A stretch of DNA of 64,000 bases, from contig WNKI01000004.1 of NCBI GenBank assembly GCA_015350385.1, positions 942,437 through 1,006,436 of the forward strand. The letters are read 5' to 3'. This DNA is from Aculops lycopersici (Eukaryota; Arthropoda; Arachnida; Trombidiformes; Eriophyidae). How positions within the stretch are numbered: position 1 is the first letter of the stretch; each line of letters opens with the position of its first letter. The position numbers and the translations under genes were made by a program. This document shows, piece after piece, positions 20,003 to 32,069 of the stretch. The notes beneath the pieces were generated by a model. It worked only from the letters and a program-made list of their open reading frames with translations. It had not been told where the DNA came from and made no database searches.

Positions 20003-21721
20003 GATGGATGTGTGTAAGTTTTACTCTTTTAAAATTGTTGAATTTAAATATTCCAAAGGCTTAAAATTTCGCAAGGTCCAGAGAGCGTGAAAATTCTTTG
20101 TCTTTCTTAAAATTAGTTCCTTCTATTTGCAAACTACTCTCACTTTATATCTCTTACTTTCACTCGCTCTCTCTCTCTCTCTCAACTCTAATTCAACTCT
20201 CGTCTTGTCTCTCGCTTATAAGCCAACTGATGACAGGCAGCTGTCAGCAATCGACTTTTATGCCGCCAGCTAAGCAAGCAGACAACCAGAAAGACGGAGA
20301 GACACAACCGAAATTTGGTGAATCAAATCACAAGTGCCCCATTGGGGGCGAGCTAAATCATAGAGTGTCGTCTACTTGTTGATCAATGATTGGCTGGTTT
20401 GTGTTAGTTTTGTGCTTATACCTGCCATCGGCAACCGCTCAGATGCTGTGTTGAAGGGACTAGCACTCGAGCTTCAGCAGGTGCAATCCTTTAACCATAC
20501 ATCAACAGCAACAAAGTCCAAGGGCAAGAAACAACAATAGCCAAAGTTAACAACAAAAACCACCGGTTGACTCTCGGGCAGATCAGGTGGCAGTCTATCA
20601 AGCGAGCGATGAACTCTAGTCAATTGTGAGTGAGTTACCTGGTCGTTTGTTTGCTCAGGTGATCCACTTGTTGCTTTTGCATCATCTTTCTCCTCCTCCT
20701 CCACATCGTTGTCTTTTAAAATCTCGACCTTCGCCGCTTTTGTTGTCGCTTGTGTCATTTGCAATTCATTGTTGTTTCCAAGTCATGATGTCATTTGAAT
20801 GACGTCCGAACGTTCAGTGGCTCAGAGATCAAGGTAAGCACCACGAGCTTGCGTCTTGTGTCTTAAGGATCAATAAACCATAACGACCACTTGTTGCCAG
20901 CAACTGGTAGCGAGCAATCGATAGCTATGGGCGCAGAGTTAATTATTTATAGCTTCTATTTTATTTTCAATCAATAATCACAAGGCCAATGAAATCGATA
21001 TGCTCGGCCTTCAACTTTCTCTCTTCGTGGCTCAAGAACACTCCCATCTTTTTTATATCCTATTTATCTTTTTTAAGGCTATCGTTCAGATGCAACATAG
21101 AAAAAATATAGAGTGATACAAACACGCAAGTACATCAGCAAAATCTATGAATATTCCTCAGGTATAACAAACAAACTAGATAGATAGATAGATAGAGAGA
21201 GAGACACTTATCTACTCTCGGGTCCAAATAACGACAAGACCACCTCCGTTGACTTTGCAAACTTGTCCTTACCTCCTCGTGCATTAGTTTTCTAGATGTC
21301 TAGTTAGGTTTGTTTGATTTTTGTCGGCTCGGTTCTCTTTTTGTAAGTTGCCGCCATGGCTACTATCGCGTCCGTCGTCGTCGTCGTCATCGTTGCCGCC
21401 TCCTCCTCCTCCTTATCCCTCGAAACAGCTACTAGCTCGTGATGATAAAAGTCGGCGTCAATCATTAGGCTGTCGTCAGTTGCAAACAAACGCTCTTCTA
21501 GTGGACAAACAAGAAAATGGTTAAGAGTTTTTGAGTTAAGTTTAGTTAAGTTTAGTTGAGTTTGTTGGCTGAAGAGACCAGGAGTAGTAAATCATCATAA
21601 TCACTGCAGTCATCTGTGAGTGTTCATATTTCATATTAGTTACAAAGTCACTTAGTTAGTCTCAGAGATCACCTCGTGAAAATCAACCGTAGAAAGCGAA
21701 AACCTCGTGCCCATTAACACG
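20003..21721. other. divergent intergenic region between the His-rich paralogues
   Basis: About 1.7 kb of mostly noncoding DNA. It contains CT/GA tracts (about 20165-20183 and 21181-21204) and CACTTGTTG motifs (20668, 20885-20897). There is a weak minus-strand ORF at 20474-20758 (acidic, no family signature) that I do not call. It must hold the promoters of both His-rich genes. Confidence 0.55.
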
Positions 21722-22357
21722 ATGAAGTCGTCAAGTTTTCAAGTTGGTTTTAAATTGATTCTCGCAACCTCAGCGTTGTCCTCCATCTTGTCGCTCCTCC
21801 TCCTTCCCAATGGCGGCAACGCATTGGTTGCCTCAAAAACCACAGGTCGGCTATCAATGAGCACAGACGACACCGAGAGTATCAAGTCGTTTGAGTCAGC
21901 AAAAACGAATGCTATGGTATCAGAATCAACACCACAACCACCACCAACAACAACCAGGAGACCAACAACCACAACCACTAGCAAGAGTTTGGCCAGGAAG
22001 AGTCATAGACAGCAGCAGCGCCAACAGCAACCGGAAGTGCCCGAGTACCAGGCTCTAGAGTCGAACATAGCCAATGCAAAGGTTCAGGTGAATCCGCAGG
22101 ACATGCAAGTGGCCGCCGGCCACCATCATGGCAAGTCGCACGGCAAGTACTACATGTACGCGGAGTCGCCCAAGAAGGGTGCCTACAAGATGGGCTTTAA
22201 GCGGGGAAACCATAAGCATATGATTATGCGCAAGGAGTCGCTCCACGGCAGCCACTTTCACTCCTACTTCAAATGGCACGACAAGAAGGGAAAGGGAAGC
22301 CATAAGTGGGAGTACAAACATGGGGATAAGAAGAAGCACGGCCACCATTACGGATAA
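21722..22357 (+). CDS. His-rich secreted protein, paralogue 2
   Basis: The first ATG is at 21722 (MKSSSFQVGFKLILATS); the open frame extends 5 codons upstream, but only from a GTG. A signal peptide or anchor spans about residues 10-33. A Ser/Thr/Pro and Arg/Gln-rich middle follows. The C-terminal domain starts at SNIANAKVQVNPQDMQVAAGHH and continues as a Lys/His/Gly/Tyr-rich tail with YFKWHDKKGKGSHKWEYKHG. The SNIANAKV..DM..AAGHHH and WHDK elements are shared with paralogue 1 at 19112-19954, which is transcribed in the opposite direction. The tail is much longer and more basic here. A structural extracellular or cuticular role is the best guess, from composition only. Confidence 0.8.
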   Translation: MKSSSFQVGFKLILATSALSSILSLLLLPNGGNALVASKTTGRLSMSTDDTESIKSFESAKTNAMVSESTPQPPPTTTRRPTTTTTSKSLARKSHRQQQRQQQPEVPEYQALESNIANAKVQVNPQDMQVAAGHHHGKSHGKYYMYAESPKKGAYKMGFKRGNHKHMIMRKESLHGSHFHSYFKWHDKKGKGSHKWEYKHGDKKKHGHHYG

Positions 22358-23277
22358 TAGATACTAAGTTGAAGTTATAGCTTTGGCTGATATATATATA
22401 TACTCATACTTATTTTTATATATCTCCTCCCTCTTGTGAGATCAATTGAGTTGCCGGTCTTCAATTAAGACATCAGAGGTCTTTTTTGCCGCTTCGTGTG
22501 AGTGAGTGAGTGAGTAAACTGACACTAGCTTCAGTTGTAATGGCGGCGGCGTTTGCGGCGGTAGTGGCGACAATTACAAACGAGCAGCCGCCTTCGAGTT
22601 TGACACTTGAAGAGAGAGAGAGAGAGAGAGATGAAGGACGAAAAAAGCGCAGCCCTTCCGCCGCAGTTTTCCGATGCCAGTGTTGTGTGCGTCAACAGGT
22701 TGCCGCGAGCGCGTTAGCAGGGTGGCTGTGAGCGAAACACACGCACACACCGACGGCCACCCACCTGGTGCCGAGTTTTACCTGTATGCTCCAAACTCCA
22801 GCGAGTTCCATGATTTTGAGTGCATGTGTCTATCCTCCGCTACCGCTTGGTCCGTATCATTAGCGACCGATTCAGTGACGGTGGCGGCGGCGGCGGCGGT
22901 AGCGGCTGCAACGGAAGAGGATGGAGCTAATTTAGGTTTTTCGCTTTGAGTTTAGTGTTGGTATTAGTGCCAATGTTGGTGGTGCGATTGGAGGGGCGGC
23001 CACGATGACCACGGCAACGGCCACCAAGGACAGGCCACCACCATGAGGCCGGTTCGAGGCGCCGCCAATTGTGCGGCGCGAGTCTAATAATCACAACAAC
23101 AACAACAACAACAAGTTGCACACAAACATTCAGACACACAGGTAACATCGACATCAGGTTACCTGAGCGCGCGGAAATTGGACACTCAATTGGCCTTTAC
23201 AACCATTACGAGAGTTGCTCTAGGAATTCCACAAGTGGCCGGTCACTTCGCTCAATTGATTCCCGGTCGCCAAGTTG

Positions 23278-23279
23278 CA

Positions 23280-23311
<32 letters not shown>
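23278..23311. repeat. (GGC)n trinucleotide repeat
   Basis: About eleven GGC units in noncoding DNA. Confidence 0.85.
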
Positions 23312-23318
<7 letters not shown>

Positions 23319-25780
23319 TCGGCAATGACTGCCACTTGTTATCATTCGTTAGATCGCGATAACTGGGCCGCCTCGTTGCCCATTTGCTCAGCTACTATTA
23401 TTACTACTACTTCTTCTGTTGCTGCTGCCCCCCCCCAATTCGACTGCTGCCTAGAGTCCTCTGGCAGCCAGGTGGGGCCAACTCAACACTCGAGCCAAGC
23501 GCGCCCACCGAAACCAACACGGAGTTGGAGGAACCCATAAAGATCATCATCATCATCGTCGTCATCAACAGCATCAACAGGTTGCAACAGAAACAGGAAC
23601 ACGCCGACTTGACAGGCGGACGGGCTGATAGCATCAACTTTGGACTAACAATCGGCGGCTCCGGTGGCCTCAAGGCGAGCGACTGAGCAGAGTATTAAAT
23701 TCCTGGCCAATTTTCAATTCTATCTTGAAGTGAAAGCCGAAGTTTCGTATGGAATTGGCATTGAAATTTGGAAATCGGAGAGGAGTTTTTAATTTTAATT
23801 CTAATCTGCCATTGGAAAAGTTCAGAAGTCGACTTGCGCTTCCGCTTACTGAAGAAAGCCGAGGTTTCTTCAGTGAATCGAGTCAATATAGTGAAAGAGA
23901 AAATCGGAAATGGAAACAGCGCACCTGTCGGCTGGCGACAAAGTGAACTCACTTGTGGCAACTCAATTGACTGCTGCCCGTCTCAATCTAAGGACAGGTA
24001 TTCAATCCAACAGGTAACCAAGACAACATCACGAAGTCAGCTGCTCGCTTGACCGTTGCGAGCGCGAACGTCGCGCTTCATAAAGCACACGGCGCGCGCC
24101 ACTTCACTCCACTTCCGCTCCTCTGCGGCGGCCACGACAAGAGAGGAGACGCCGCACACGCGAACTGGACAACAAGTGGGGGGCCTTCAAAGAGGCAAGC
24201 GGCCCTACATTAGTTTAACTGAGACTTTTAGATTGAAACGAGGAGGCCGCGGCCGCCAAGTAAAGAGAAGTCAAACTAGCGACAGCTCATTGAGAGAAAC
24301 GAGAGAAAGCTGCAACTTAAGCGGTTCAATCAAGTGTGCAGTTTTAGAAGTTGCACAACTACAACAATAGCAACAACAACACCACTCGGCGGCCGGCAAG
24401 CTAACATAAACTACAACAATGGAACCAAGCGAACCTCTGGCGTTACATCAGAGCTTTTCGCTCGCTCGACTAGTTGTTGTTGGCGCGCCCACCAGCTGAC
24501 CAGAATTTTCAGCTGCCTCTGGCCGCAAGTCGCGAGCCGGAAGGTCGCGCATCCGTTTGCCTCGAGCCGCTGTGCTCCAATGTTGCAGCACTCAAATACA
24601 CAGGCCACTCCAACAGGTTGCCGCCATTCCATGGTCACTCTCTGGTTGCGCATGATTTACTCTCCTCTTCCCTTGTCCCAGTGGAACACTATTCCAAATA
24701 ACAAGTGCTCGGCTCGCCCCTCTTTTGGCTAACTAGTAAATGATGACTTGCAAGCTCAATCTCACAGGTGGTATTGCACTAATTGAAAACAGGAAACACG
24801 TTGCTCAGGCAACAGCTTCATTTGAGCCAAACTTTAAGTGACTAGTTTAGCAACTCGCTTGCTTGTTGCTAGTTTGACGGCGATATCAAGCGAACGAGAC
24901 GCAGGTTCAAGTGTAAATAAGGAAAAGTTGGAGGAAGATATACAGATAGGCGAGTTTTCTTGGTCCGTGTTGGCGGCAGTGAGCTGAATAAATTTATTTA
25001 AATAACATACAGAGAGCGAGAGAGCGACTCTATCTATTACTCGATCATCAGTCTTCCTGTCCAATTAACTAGCTATTCTATTTCTCTTTCTTTCTTTCTT
25101 TCTTTTGGTTCTCCATTACAAACTTCTCTCTTTTCCTCTTTTAGCATTAGTTTATGTGCTTCAAATCAGAGGAGAGATAACAGAATCTCATCAGACTGGC
25201 GGCGCCCCTCGCGAGTTGTTGTTACGCAACCATGGTAATTGTGATACCAGCAGCGCGCCTCCAACAACTTGTAGCTGAACAACAGCGGGGCAACAACTCG
25301 ACAACCTGTTGAACTATTTATGGTCACTCCACAATGGAATTCTCTCCTCCTAAGAAACTCTCGTCTAGAGACGATAATCGGCCAGAAGAGAAGCAGATGA
25401 GTTGCGCTTAGGGCCAATCTTACAGCCAACTGGCTAATGGAAGACAATGAGGCCAACAAATGAACGCGCTCACTTTATTATAGCTCACCTGTTGATTTTT
25501 CCTCTCTCGTCGGCGGTATCGGCCGGGTTTCTCTCAGTTTTATTGGGAGCCTCTCTGCTGGCCGCTGGCCGCTGGCAGTAGCAACAGTTGGCTACCTGTT
25601 GCTGTTGTCGTTTCGAACTTCGAAATCTCAATTTCTCTCGCTGTCGTCATCGACTCTCACTTTGCAGCGAGTTTAAAAGCGACGCCAGAAACAGAAACGA
25701 AATGAGCGATGACAACAACCTGAGCCTCTCTCGTCTGCCAGCAATCTGCAGGCTATACTGCAACAACAACAACAACAACA

Positions 25781-25799
25781 GCAACAGGTCACCTGTTGC
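25781..25799. promoter_or_regulatory. perfect back-to-back CAACAGGT palindrome
   Basis: GCAACAGGTCACCTGTTGC: two copies of the window-wide motif in opposite orientation, with 9-base arms around one central C. It directly follows a (CAA)n run. The form suggests a site for a dimer or for two adjacent zinc-finger proteins. Function is inferred. Confidence 0.5.
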
Positions 25800-26940
25800 G
25801 CGCTGCGTAACGCTTGCCAACTCGGTGGCAACGACTGCCCTGGTAGTCGCCAGCTGACTCGACTACATGAAGCTGTCGATGAATCGCCACTTGTTGGTGC
25901 TGGCACTGATGCTGTTGCCGTTGCGTTGAGGTAGACTTTTGCTCAGACTTTTTAAGCAAAAAATTCCTTAAATTTTCTACCTGGACCAAGCGTCTAATTC
26001 CCTCTTTATCTCTCTCTTTCTCTCTATTTTGGCCAGTTTTCTAGCCTCCAACCTGAAGCTGAGGATGAAATTCAACGCTGCAAACCGATTGGCAGCCACT
26101 AATTTGGCAGCCACTAAAATGTAGCAACTGGCGACTTGCAATACCAATGTTTCCTAATGATTAAACTCGGAGTATCCACTATCATTGGAGCTAGAGAGTA
26201 TAAGAAGAAGAAGAAGAAGAGCTAAGAAAAACTTGCGCCCGATTTTCCACGCGGGGAGTCCAGTTCAAGTTGGTTGTCGGAACACATCCAATCAACAGGT
26301 TGCTGCGCCTAGAGTTGTGCGCTCCCATTCTGATTGGTGGTCAATGTGGCCGTTTCAGGTAGTAACAGCAGCAGCAGCAGGTTGTGGCGCCGGTTGGTCG
26401 GCAAACCACTTGTTAGATTGGCAGCGCGCTTTAGTGGCAAAGCAGCCACTTGTTGCGTGCAACTGGAATCGCTATTGCGACCGCCACTGCCGCTAGCGGC
26501 ACGAGCTGGCCAAGCTGAGTCGCTTGTCGCCAACTGTTGCCCAAGTGTCCACACTTTGCTTGCCGCAACATCAAAGTTTTATTAGCCTCGCCTGCAATGA
26601 GCCAACACCAATGCCGACGCCAAAGACAAACAACCAAAGTAAAAGAATCCCCGAAGGTCATATTTCTCTCACTTGCCACTCACTTCCCTGTATAGAATTT
26701 TCGCAATTCAATTCGATTCCCGCTACTACCGGTGCTAACAGGAAAAAGGTCGTCTGGTCGGTGTAATTCTACTCACTGTTAGACTGGCGTATGTCAAGTC
26801 CCATGTGGATGTTGTAGTTGTTGGTGCTGCTGTTGTTTCCACTTGGCAAACCAAAAGCGCACATCCGCAAATTGCACGAAAAACTTGGAAGCGCTCGCCC
26901 CTCCAAGTTGCTGTTGCCTCCGCTTGCGACGAAGTGGAAA

Positions 26941-27005
26941 GGAATGGAATGGAATGGAATGGAATGGAATGGAATGGAATGGAACGGAACGGAACGGAAC
27001 GGAAT
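26941..27005. repeat. (GGAAT)8(GGAAC)4 pentanucleotide repeat
   Basis: Eight GGAAT units, four GGAAC units and one more GGAAT. The unit is that of human satellite III, but the array is only 65 bases and is flanked by ordinary sequence, so it is a microsatellite. Confidence 0.95.
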
Positions 27006-28881
27006 GAGATGGAAGAAGGAGACAGGAAGTCGCGAAAGGACTTTACTGTGTTAACTCGCGGCCGCCGCTACTTTTCCCTACGTCTACGTCTACGTCGACT
27101 CAATTGTCGATGGCACCACACGTCGACCAAGGCGGCAAGTAGAGTGTAGAGCACAGTAGCAGAGTTGACCTGCCGCCGTCGGCCCTCCGGTTGGTGGTAG
27201 ACTCCAACTTCCTGCAGGAACATAACAGCAGCAGCAGCAGCAGCGGTAACAAAAGCGACAGAATAGAGGGCAACCGAGAAAACATCTGCCCCACGAGGCC
27301 CCAACATGAAGCAACGCAAGCCGGACGTGCAAGTTGTTGTTGTTGCTGCTGCTGCTGCTCTTGCGATAACATTCTGAGTTACAGTAGGTTTTAAAGGTTG
27401 CCAGGCGGCTGGTGCATTTGGAGCAGCTGATGTCACACAGGAAGTGGGCCGGCTGGCTGCTTTGTTCCAGGATTTTAACCTAAAAGTTGATTCAAAGAGA
27501 AACTTTTAGACAGACGGCGATGGCGGCGGCAACGCACGCAAGTGGGTTCAAGTTACCTGGTGCTACTTTATTACTAAGCGCATGGTTTAGAATAAAGTAG
27601 TTTATATAAGTAGCATCCTGAAACTAAACCGGAGAAAAAGTGACACCATCATCTCAGCGCGAGTCGCGCAACAAGTCCCCTTACTTCCTCTTCCTCCATG
27701 AAGGTATTTCCATCTGATACAAAGGAGAGTAAAACTTGCTTGCTGCCGGAAGGGGAGCACGCGTTTCCTGTTGCTCCTTTCCGCCGATCGCTCTTCTTCT
27801 ACTTCTTCGTCTCAGTTCCTTTTGAACTCTGTCCTTCAACTTTTCAAGGTGATCGCATCGATTTGTGTACCAGTTTTTCTTGTTTTGTTTGCACCAGTTT
27901 CAATTTGGAAATCCCCCACGGAAAACCGCAGCGCCACCAATTGCTCGTCGCCACCAGCAGCCGGCAAGTAGGTTTATTGTTACTTGAATGACCAAAGCAG
28001 CAGCAACAACAATCAATTGGCCAGCGGCTCGTTCGGCTTCCGTTCGGATGGGCGAACGCGTGTTTCGGGCTCCCACTTTTTTGCTTGTAAGTTTAGAATT
28101 GACCCAAAGAGAGAGAGAGAGAATAGTTTTTGTGTGGCCGGAAATTGGTGGCCAAAACTTGCTCAACGTTCTAATGTTGGTCAATGGAAAATAGCACGCA
28201 AATAAGAGGCGCATTTCTTATTGCGCTGGTGGCCGACAATCTCAAAGGTGGAGGCGCTTAACTGGACTGCTTGCCACTAACAAACGAGAAATGGACAACG
28301 AACGAAACGAGTGGCCACTCACTTCGTTCCAGTTGTCCACTGCAATCTTTTCCTCCTCTTCTCTTCCTGCAGATTCTCCTCTTTTCTCTGGTGGCAAAAA
28401 CCCAATTGGCTGGCGCAAAACTACAGTGAGAGAGAGAGGGAGAGGAACAAAACAGACAGAGGGGCGCAGATATACACGAGAGAGAGAGAGAGAGAGAGAA
28501 ACACAATTGCCGGCTCCCATGAGATTCCACACTAAACCCAAACTCTCTCCCACAAAACTTCCTTACTTCCTTCCGACTTGTCGGCGGGCCGGCTAATATT
28601 GGTTGGCCACCACTTCCATTGATGGTGGAGGTGAAAATGTCATTCTAAAGTGTAAATTCTTCACTCTTCCTCTCTGTATTCGGTAGCCGCCGTCACCTTT
28701 TGACGTTCGCGCTTCTCCAAACTCGAGTGCCAGCCAGCGAGCGAGTGAGTAGCGCACGAGCAGGAAGCGCGCACACCTGAGGATTCACAGCGCGTTGTAA
28801 ACTATTCCTCGAATAGTTTTGGCAGCACAACATTTAGAATGGAATCGCAGGTAAAGTGTCGCCTGTCACCTGGACAACGAA

Positions 28882-28931
<50 letters not shown>
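28882..28931. repeat. (GAC)n trinucleotide repeat
   Basis: About sixteen GAC units. The frames through it encode only Asp, Thr or Arg runs and do not belong to a visible gene. Confidence 0.92.
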
Positions 28932-30023
28932 TGCCGCCGCTAACTTTAGTTCCGATCTCCGTTTCTCTGATTTTAAATCACAGCACTTTAGGTGTCGCGC
29001 GAGCGAATGAAACTTTTATTAGATATTTGAATTTTTAACGCTTTTCCTCTCACCTGAGTGTCACACACAAACACACGCAGCGAGTCAGTCGCTCACCTGA
29101 GCGCCACACAAGTGAGCCACGATGGAGTTTCTAAATGTGTATCGAGTGTAGAGTGGAAAGGGAGACACTGAAGGGAGGAGAAGAAGAATTCAATTTCAAT
29201 AAACTTTTCCTCTTTTATTACTGGCCACTCGCAGGTACCCAAAGCAAGCAACTCGAGTGGCCTCATGTGCATTTAGTGGGTAAAAGGAGGCTGCTGCCAG
29301 TGCTAGTACTTTAAAGGACAGATAGAGATACATAGAAGAGGGAAAAAAGAGCCACCTTTGTCTTGTGTCGCTGTTTGTTGTGCTCTCACCAATCGTGGCC
29401 ACGACGACGACGACGACGACAGACATGCAAATTTTTGCGACACTTTTAACGACTCGCCAAACACTTTTGGCGTGTCGTTTGAAAGAGACCTTTTCGGTGG
29501 AAAAAGGTGAGCCGAATGCCCTAAGGGAGCAACAATAAGACACACAAAACCAAGTGGTGGACTAACGAGCCGCCCGGCTGCCCATTAGCCGCCATTACCG
29601 CTTCAAAGTTCCAGTTTTTACATTTGGACTGGAGAGTTTGCAGGTAAGCAGGTAAGTGTCGCACGGGAGCAACAAGTAGTGGCGCTTTTAAACTGCGGAA
29701 GTTGGCCGAGCTACTGGAAAACTCAAGGTCGCGAGCAATTTCTCTGCTCCTCCAATTGGACCAGTGGTTCACTTGAGCGATTCGCTCGAGTGTCTCTCTC
29801 TATCTCTCTTTCCATGGCTTCCTCCTCGTTGATGGCTCCTGGATGGAGCGGCTCTTGTTAGAAAAGTTGCAGTGTGTTAGTTGCGTAATCAGTGGTGCGG
29901 CGCGACTGAGTAGCGCACACACAATGAGTCGGCGGCGCCGCGGCCACTTGTTGCGACTCTTTTCGAGAGATGCGAGCGGCCACCAGAACACTTGTTGCTC
30001 GTATTGCAGCGGCGCTGGACCTC

Positions 30024-30073
30024 GTTGCGGCATTGTTGGCCAAACTGGCCAGTTTGGCCAACAATGCAGCAAC
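30024..30073. repeat. 50-bp near-perfect palindrome
   Basis: The central 38 bases (30030-30067) form a perfect inverted repeat with 19-base arms (GCATTGTTGGCCAAACTGG and its complement) and no spacer. After one mismatch (30029/30068) five more pairs match (30024-30028 with 30069-30073, GTTGC and GCAAC). In all, 24 of 25 pairs are complementary. It lies in noncoding DNA about 2 kb upstream of the Ig gene. Confidence 0.9.
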
Positions 30074-30550
30074 AGCACACAGTGACCAAGAAGAATTCGG
30101 CTGCCCAGCAGCGCAGATTTATATTTGCGCGGCTCGCCCAGCACTCACTTGTTGCTGTTACTTGTCGCTGCATTGGCCCGCTCTCTCTCTCTCGCTCTCA
30201 TCATCGCGCACCAGGTGAGTCACGTAATAATGAGCCAAATGAAACCAATTGGCTCGGATGCTCTCGCTCCAGCTTCTCCTCTGGCAGTATATTTATACGT
30301 CGCTCGAGACTTATCCCCAAAGAGAAAAGCCAATTGGACATGCGCTATGGATGGTCACCCGCTTATCAAAAAGGAGCAGCAGCAGCAAACGTTTAGCGCA
30401 TCTGGTCGCCATTGTAAACGCCGCCGTCGCCGCCGTTGCGGCCGCCACATCACTGAGGCGGATGTTAATTGGACGTGTGTTGATGTTGCCGTGCACTTGT
30501 TGTTGCTGTTGTGGCCAATTTTTGAACAATACCGACTTGCAAGTGGCACC

Positions 30551-30582
<32 letters not shown>
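30551..30582. repeat. (GCCA)n tetranucleotide repeat
   Basis: About eight GCCA units in noncoding DNA. Confidence 0.9.
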
Positions 30583-32069
30583 AGCCCCTTGAGTCCATCT
30601 ATCCAAGTGAAAGACCCAAGCGGTTGATTTGATAGGAGCGCAGACTACGCCGCTGTACAGTATGAATACAAAATACTGCTAGCAATAAGCAGCATCTCTC
30701 TTCATTATCAATATCATAAGTCCATCTCCGCATTCCAAGCGCTTGAATTTCAAGTTGATGCTACCAGAGTCCCTCTCAGAGAGTCCAGCTTTGCCTCGGC
30801 TTCCTCTTATTCGGCTGCTGCTGCTGCTGCTTTTGCCAGTCGGCCGGATAAAAGGCGGCGGCCAGTCTGGTAGCCGGGGAAAACGATTGGGGCGCATGGG
30901 CAATGGGGAAACAGCATAGTGCAGCAACGGGAAATCATCATTGTAGGCAAAGTGGATGCCGCCGACGACGACTACGAAGAAGACGACTTTGCCGCGCACA
31001 CGGAATCCCATTGCGATTTGCTGCTTCGCGTCTGCGGATTGCATTCAAGGTTTTTGTTGCTCTCTCTATGCCGCTGCTGAAAAAGAGGGGGCAAAAGTTG
31101 CCTGTGTGTCCAATGGAGATTTCGGACCGTGTTGCTGTGTGGTGGTTCTCTGCGTGCGTGTGCAGTGCGAATGTGTGAGTGTGACTTGTTCCTCTTCGTT
31201 CTCTCGCTCTCTCGTCTCGTTCTTCTCAGATGCCACTCATTTGCAATCGCCTCTGCGTCGTGTACACTACCAAGTCAAGTGAACTCCTCTTGCCAGCCAA
31301 TAGAAGGAGCACCAAGTTGGCACAAGCAACACAACACAAAGCAAGCTAGATAGATACATGGAGGGAGAGCAGCAAGCTTGAAACAATCGCACAAACTTGT
31401 AGAACTTTTAGACCATCAACAGCAACATAGCAAAAGACACAACTTGCTAGTATTAATTTCACTCTAATTAAATATACATATATATATATATATACTATCT
31501 ATTCAACCACCAAAAAACATCCCAACGGCAGCGCTTGCTCGCTGATATTGATCTAAAGCGAGCAACAACAACAACAATTCAATATCTAGTTCACTAGGCA
31601 ATAACATTGTCGATAACAAGAGACACCGACATAACTGTCAGCCTGATCGACTTTAATCAAGAGCCAACTTTTCGTTTACAAACCGCGCAAGAAAAGCAAG
31701 CTAACTATCAAGCAAACGAGCAGGCGGCTAGCTAATGTATAGATAAATAGGCAAACTAACTAAAGAAGAGAGATTGAAAAAGTCAATGAGTCAACGACTT
31801 CAACTTAAACTATCATTGTCATCATCATCATCAACAACTTTTTTATTGAACTCATTGTCCTCCTATTGGCTAAATTTTAGGAGACGACCATTGTCATTTT
31901 TATCATAATTACAATCCTATTGCCATTGCCATTGGTCCAACCACCAAACTCAACTATTGATCTCCACCTCCGAAATCATCATCATAATTTTAAGCAACAG
32001 GATAAAATAGTACATGTTCAATAACCAACTTTTTTTAGTCAATCCAATATTTAGAAAAGAATCAGCGAA

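Larger units (their letters stand above)
22358..32069. other. 9.7-kb region without a convincing gene
   Basis: Open frames here are short and made of repeat-coded residues. The region holds many microsatellites (GGC, GGAAT, GAC, GCCA, GA), a dense set of CAACARGT motifs (22690s, 24171, 24613, 25291, 25781-25799, 26294, 26445-26456, 29943-29954, 30146-30155, 30495), and a near-perfect 50-bp palindrome at 30024-30073. The last 600 bases before the Ig gene are AT-rich and probably its 5' UTR or promoter. It could contain 5' introns, enhancers or noncoding transcripts; sequence alone does not say which. Confidence 0.5.

Noticed and set aside
20474..20758. Acidic minus-strand ORF between the His-rich genes
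   Set aside because: No recognisable domain; the frame passes a donor-like CAG/GTAACT and the second half reads like noncoding DNA. It could be a small exon, but support is too weak.
26941..27005. GGAAT repeat as centromeric satellite
   Set aside because: Only 65 bases long and flanked by unique sequence.
30551..30582. GCCA repeat as a coding Pro/Ala/Ser repeat
   Set aside because: The flanking frames are short and lack any conserved segment.
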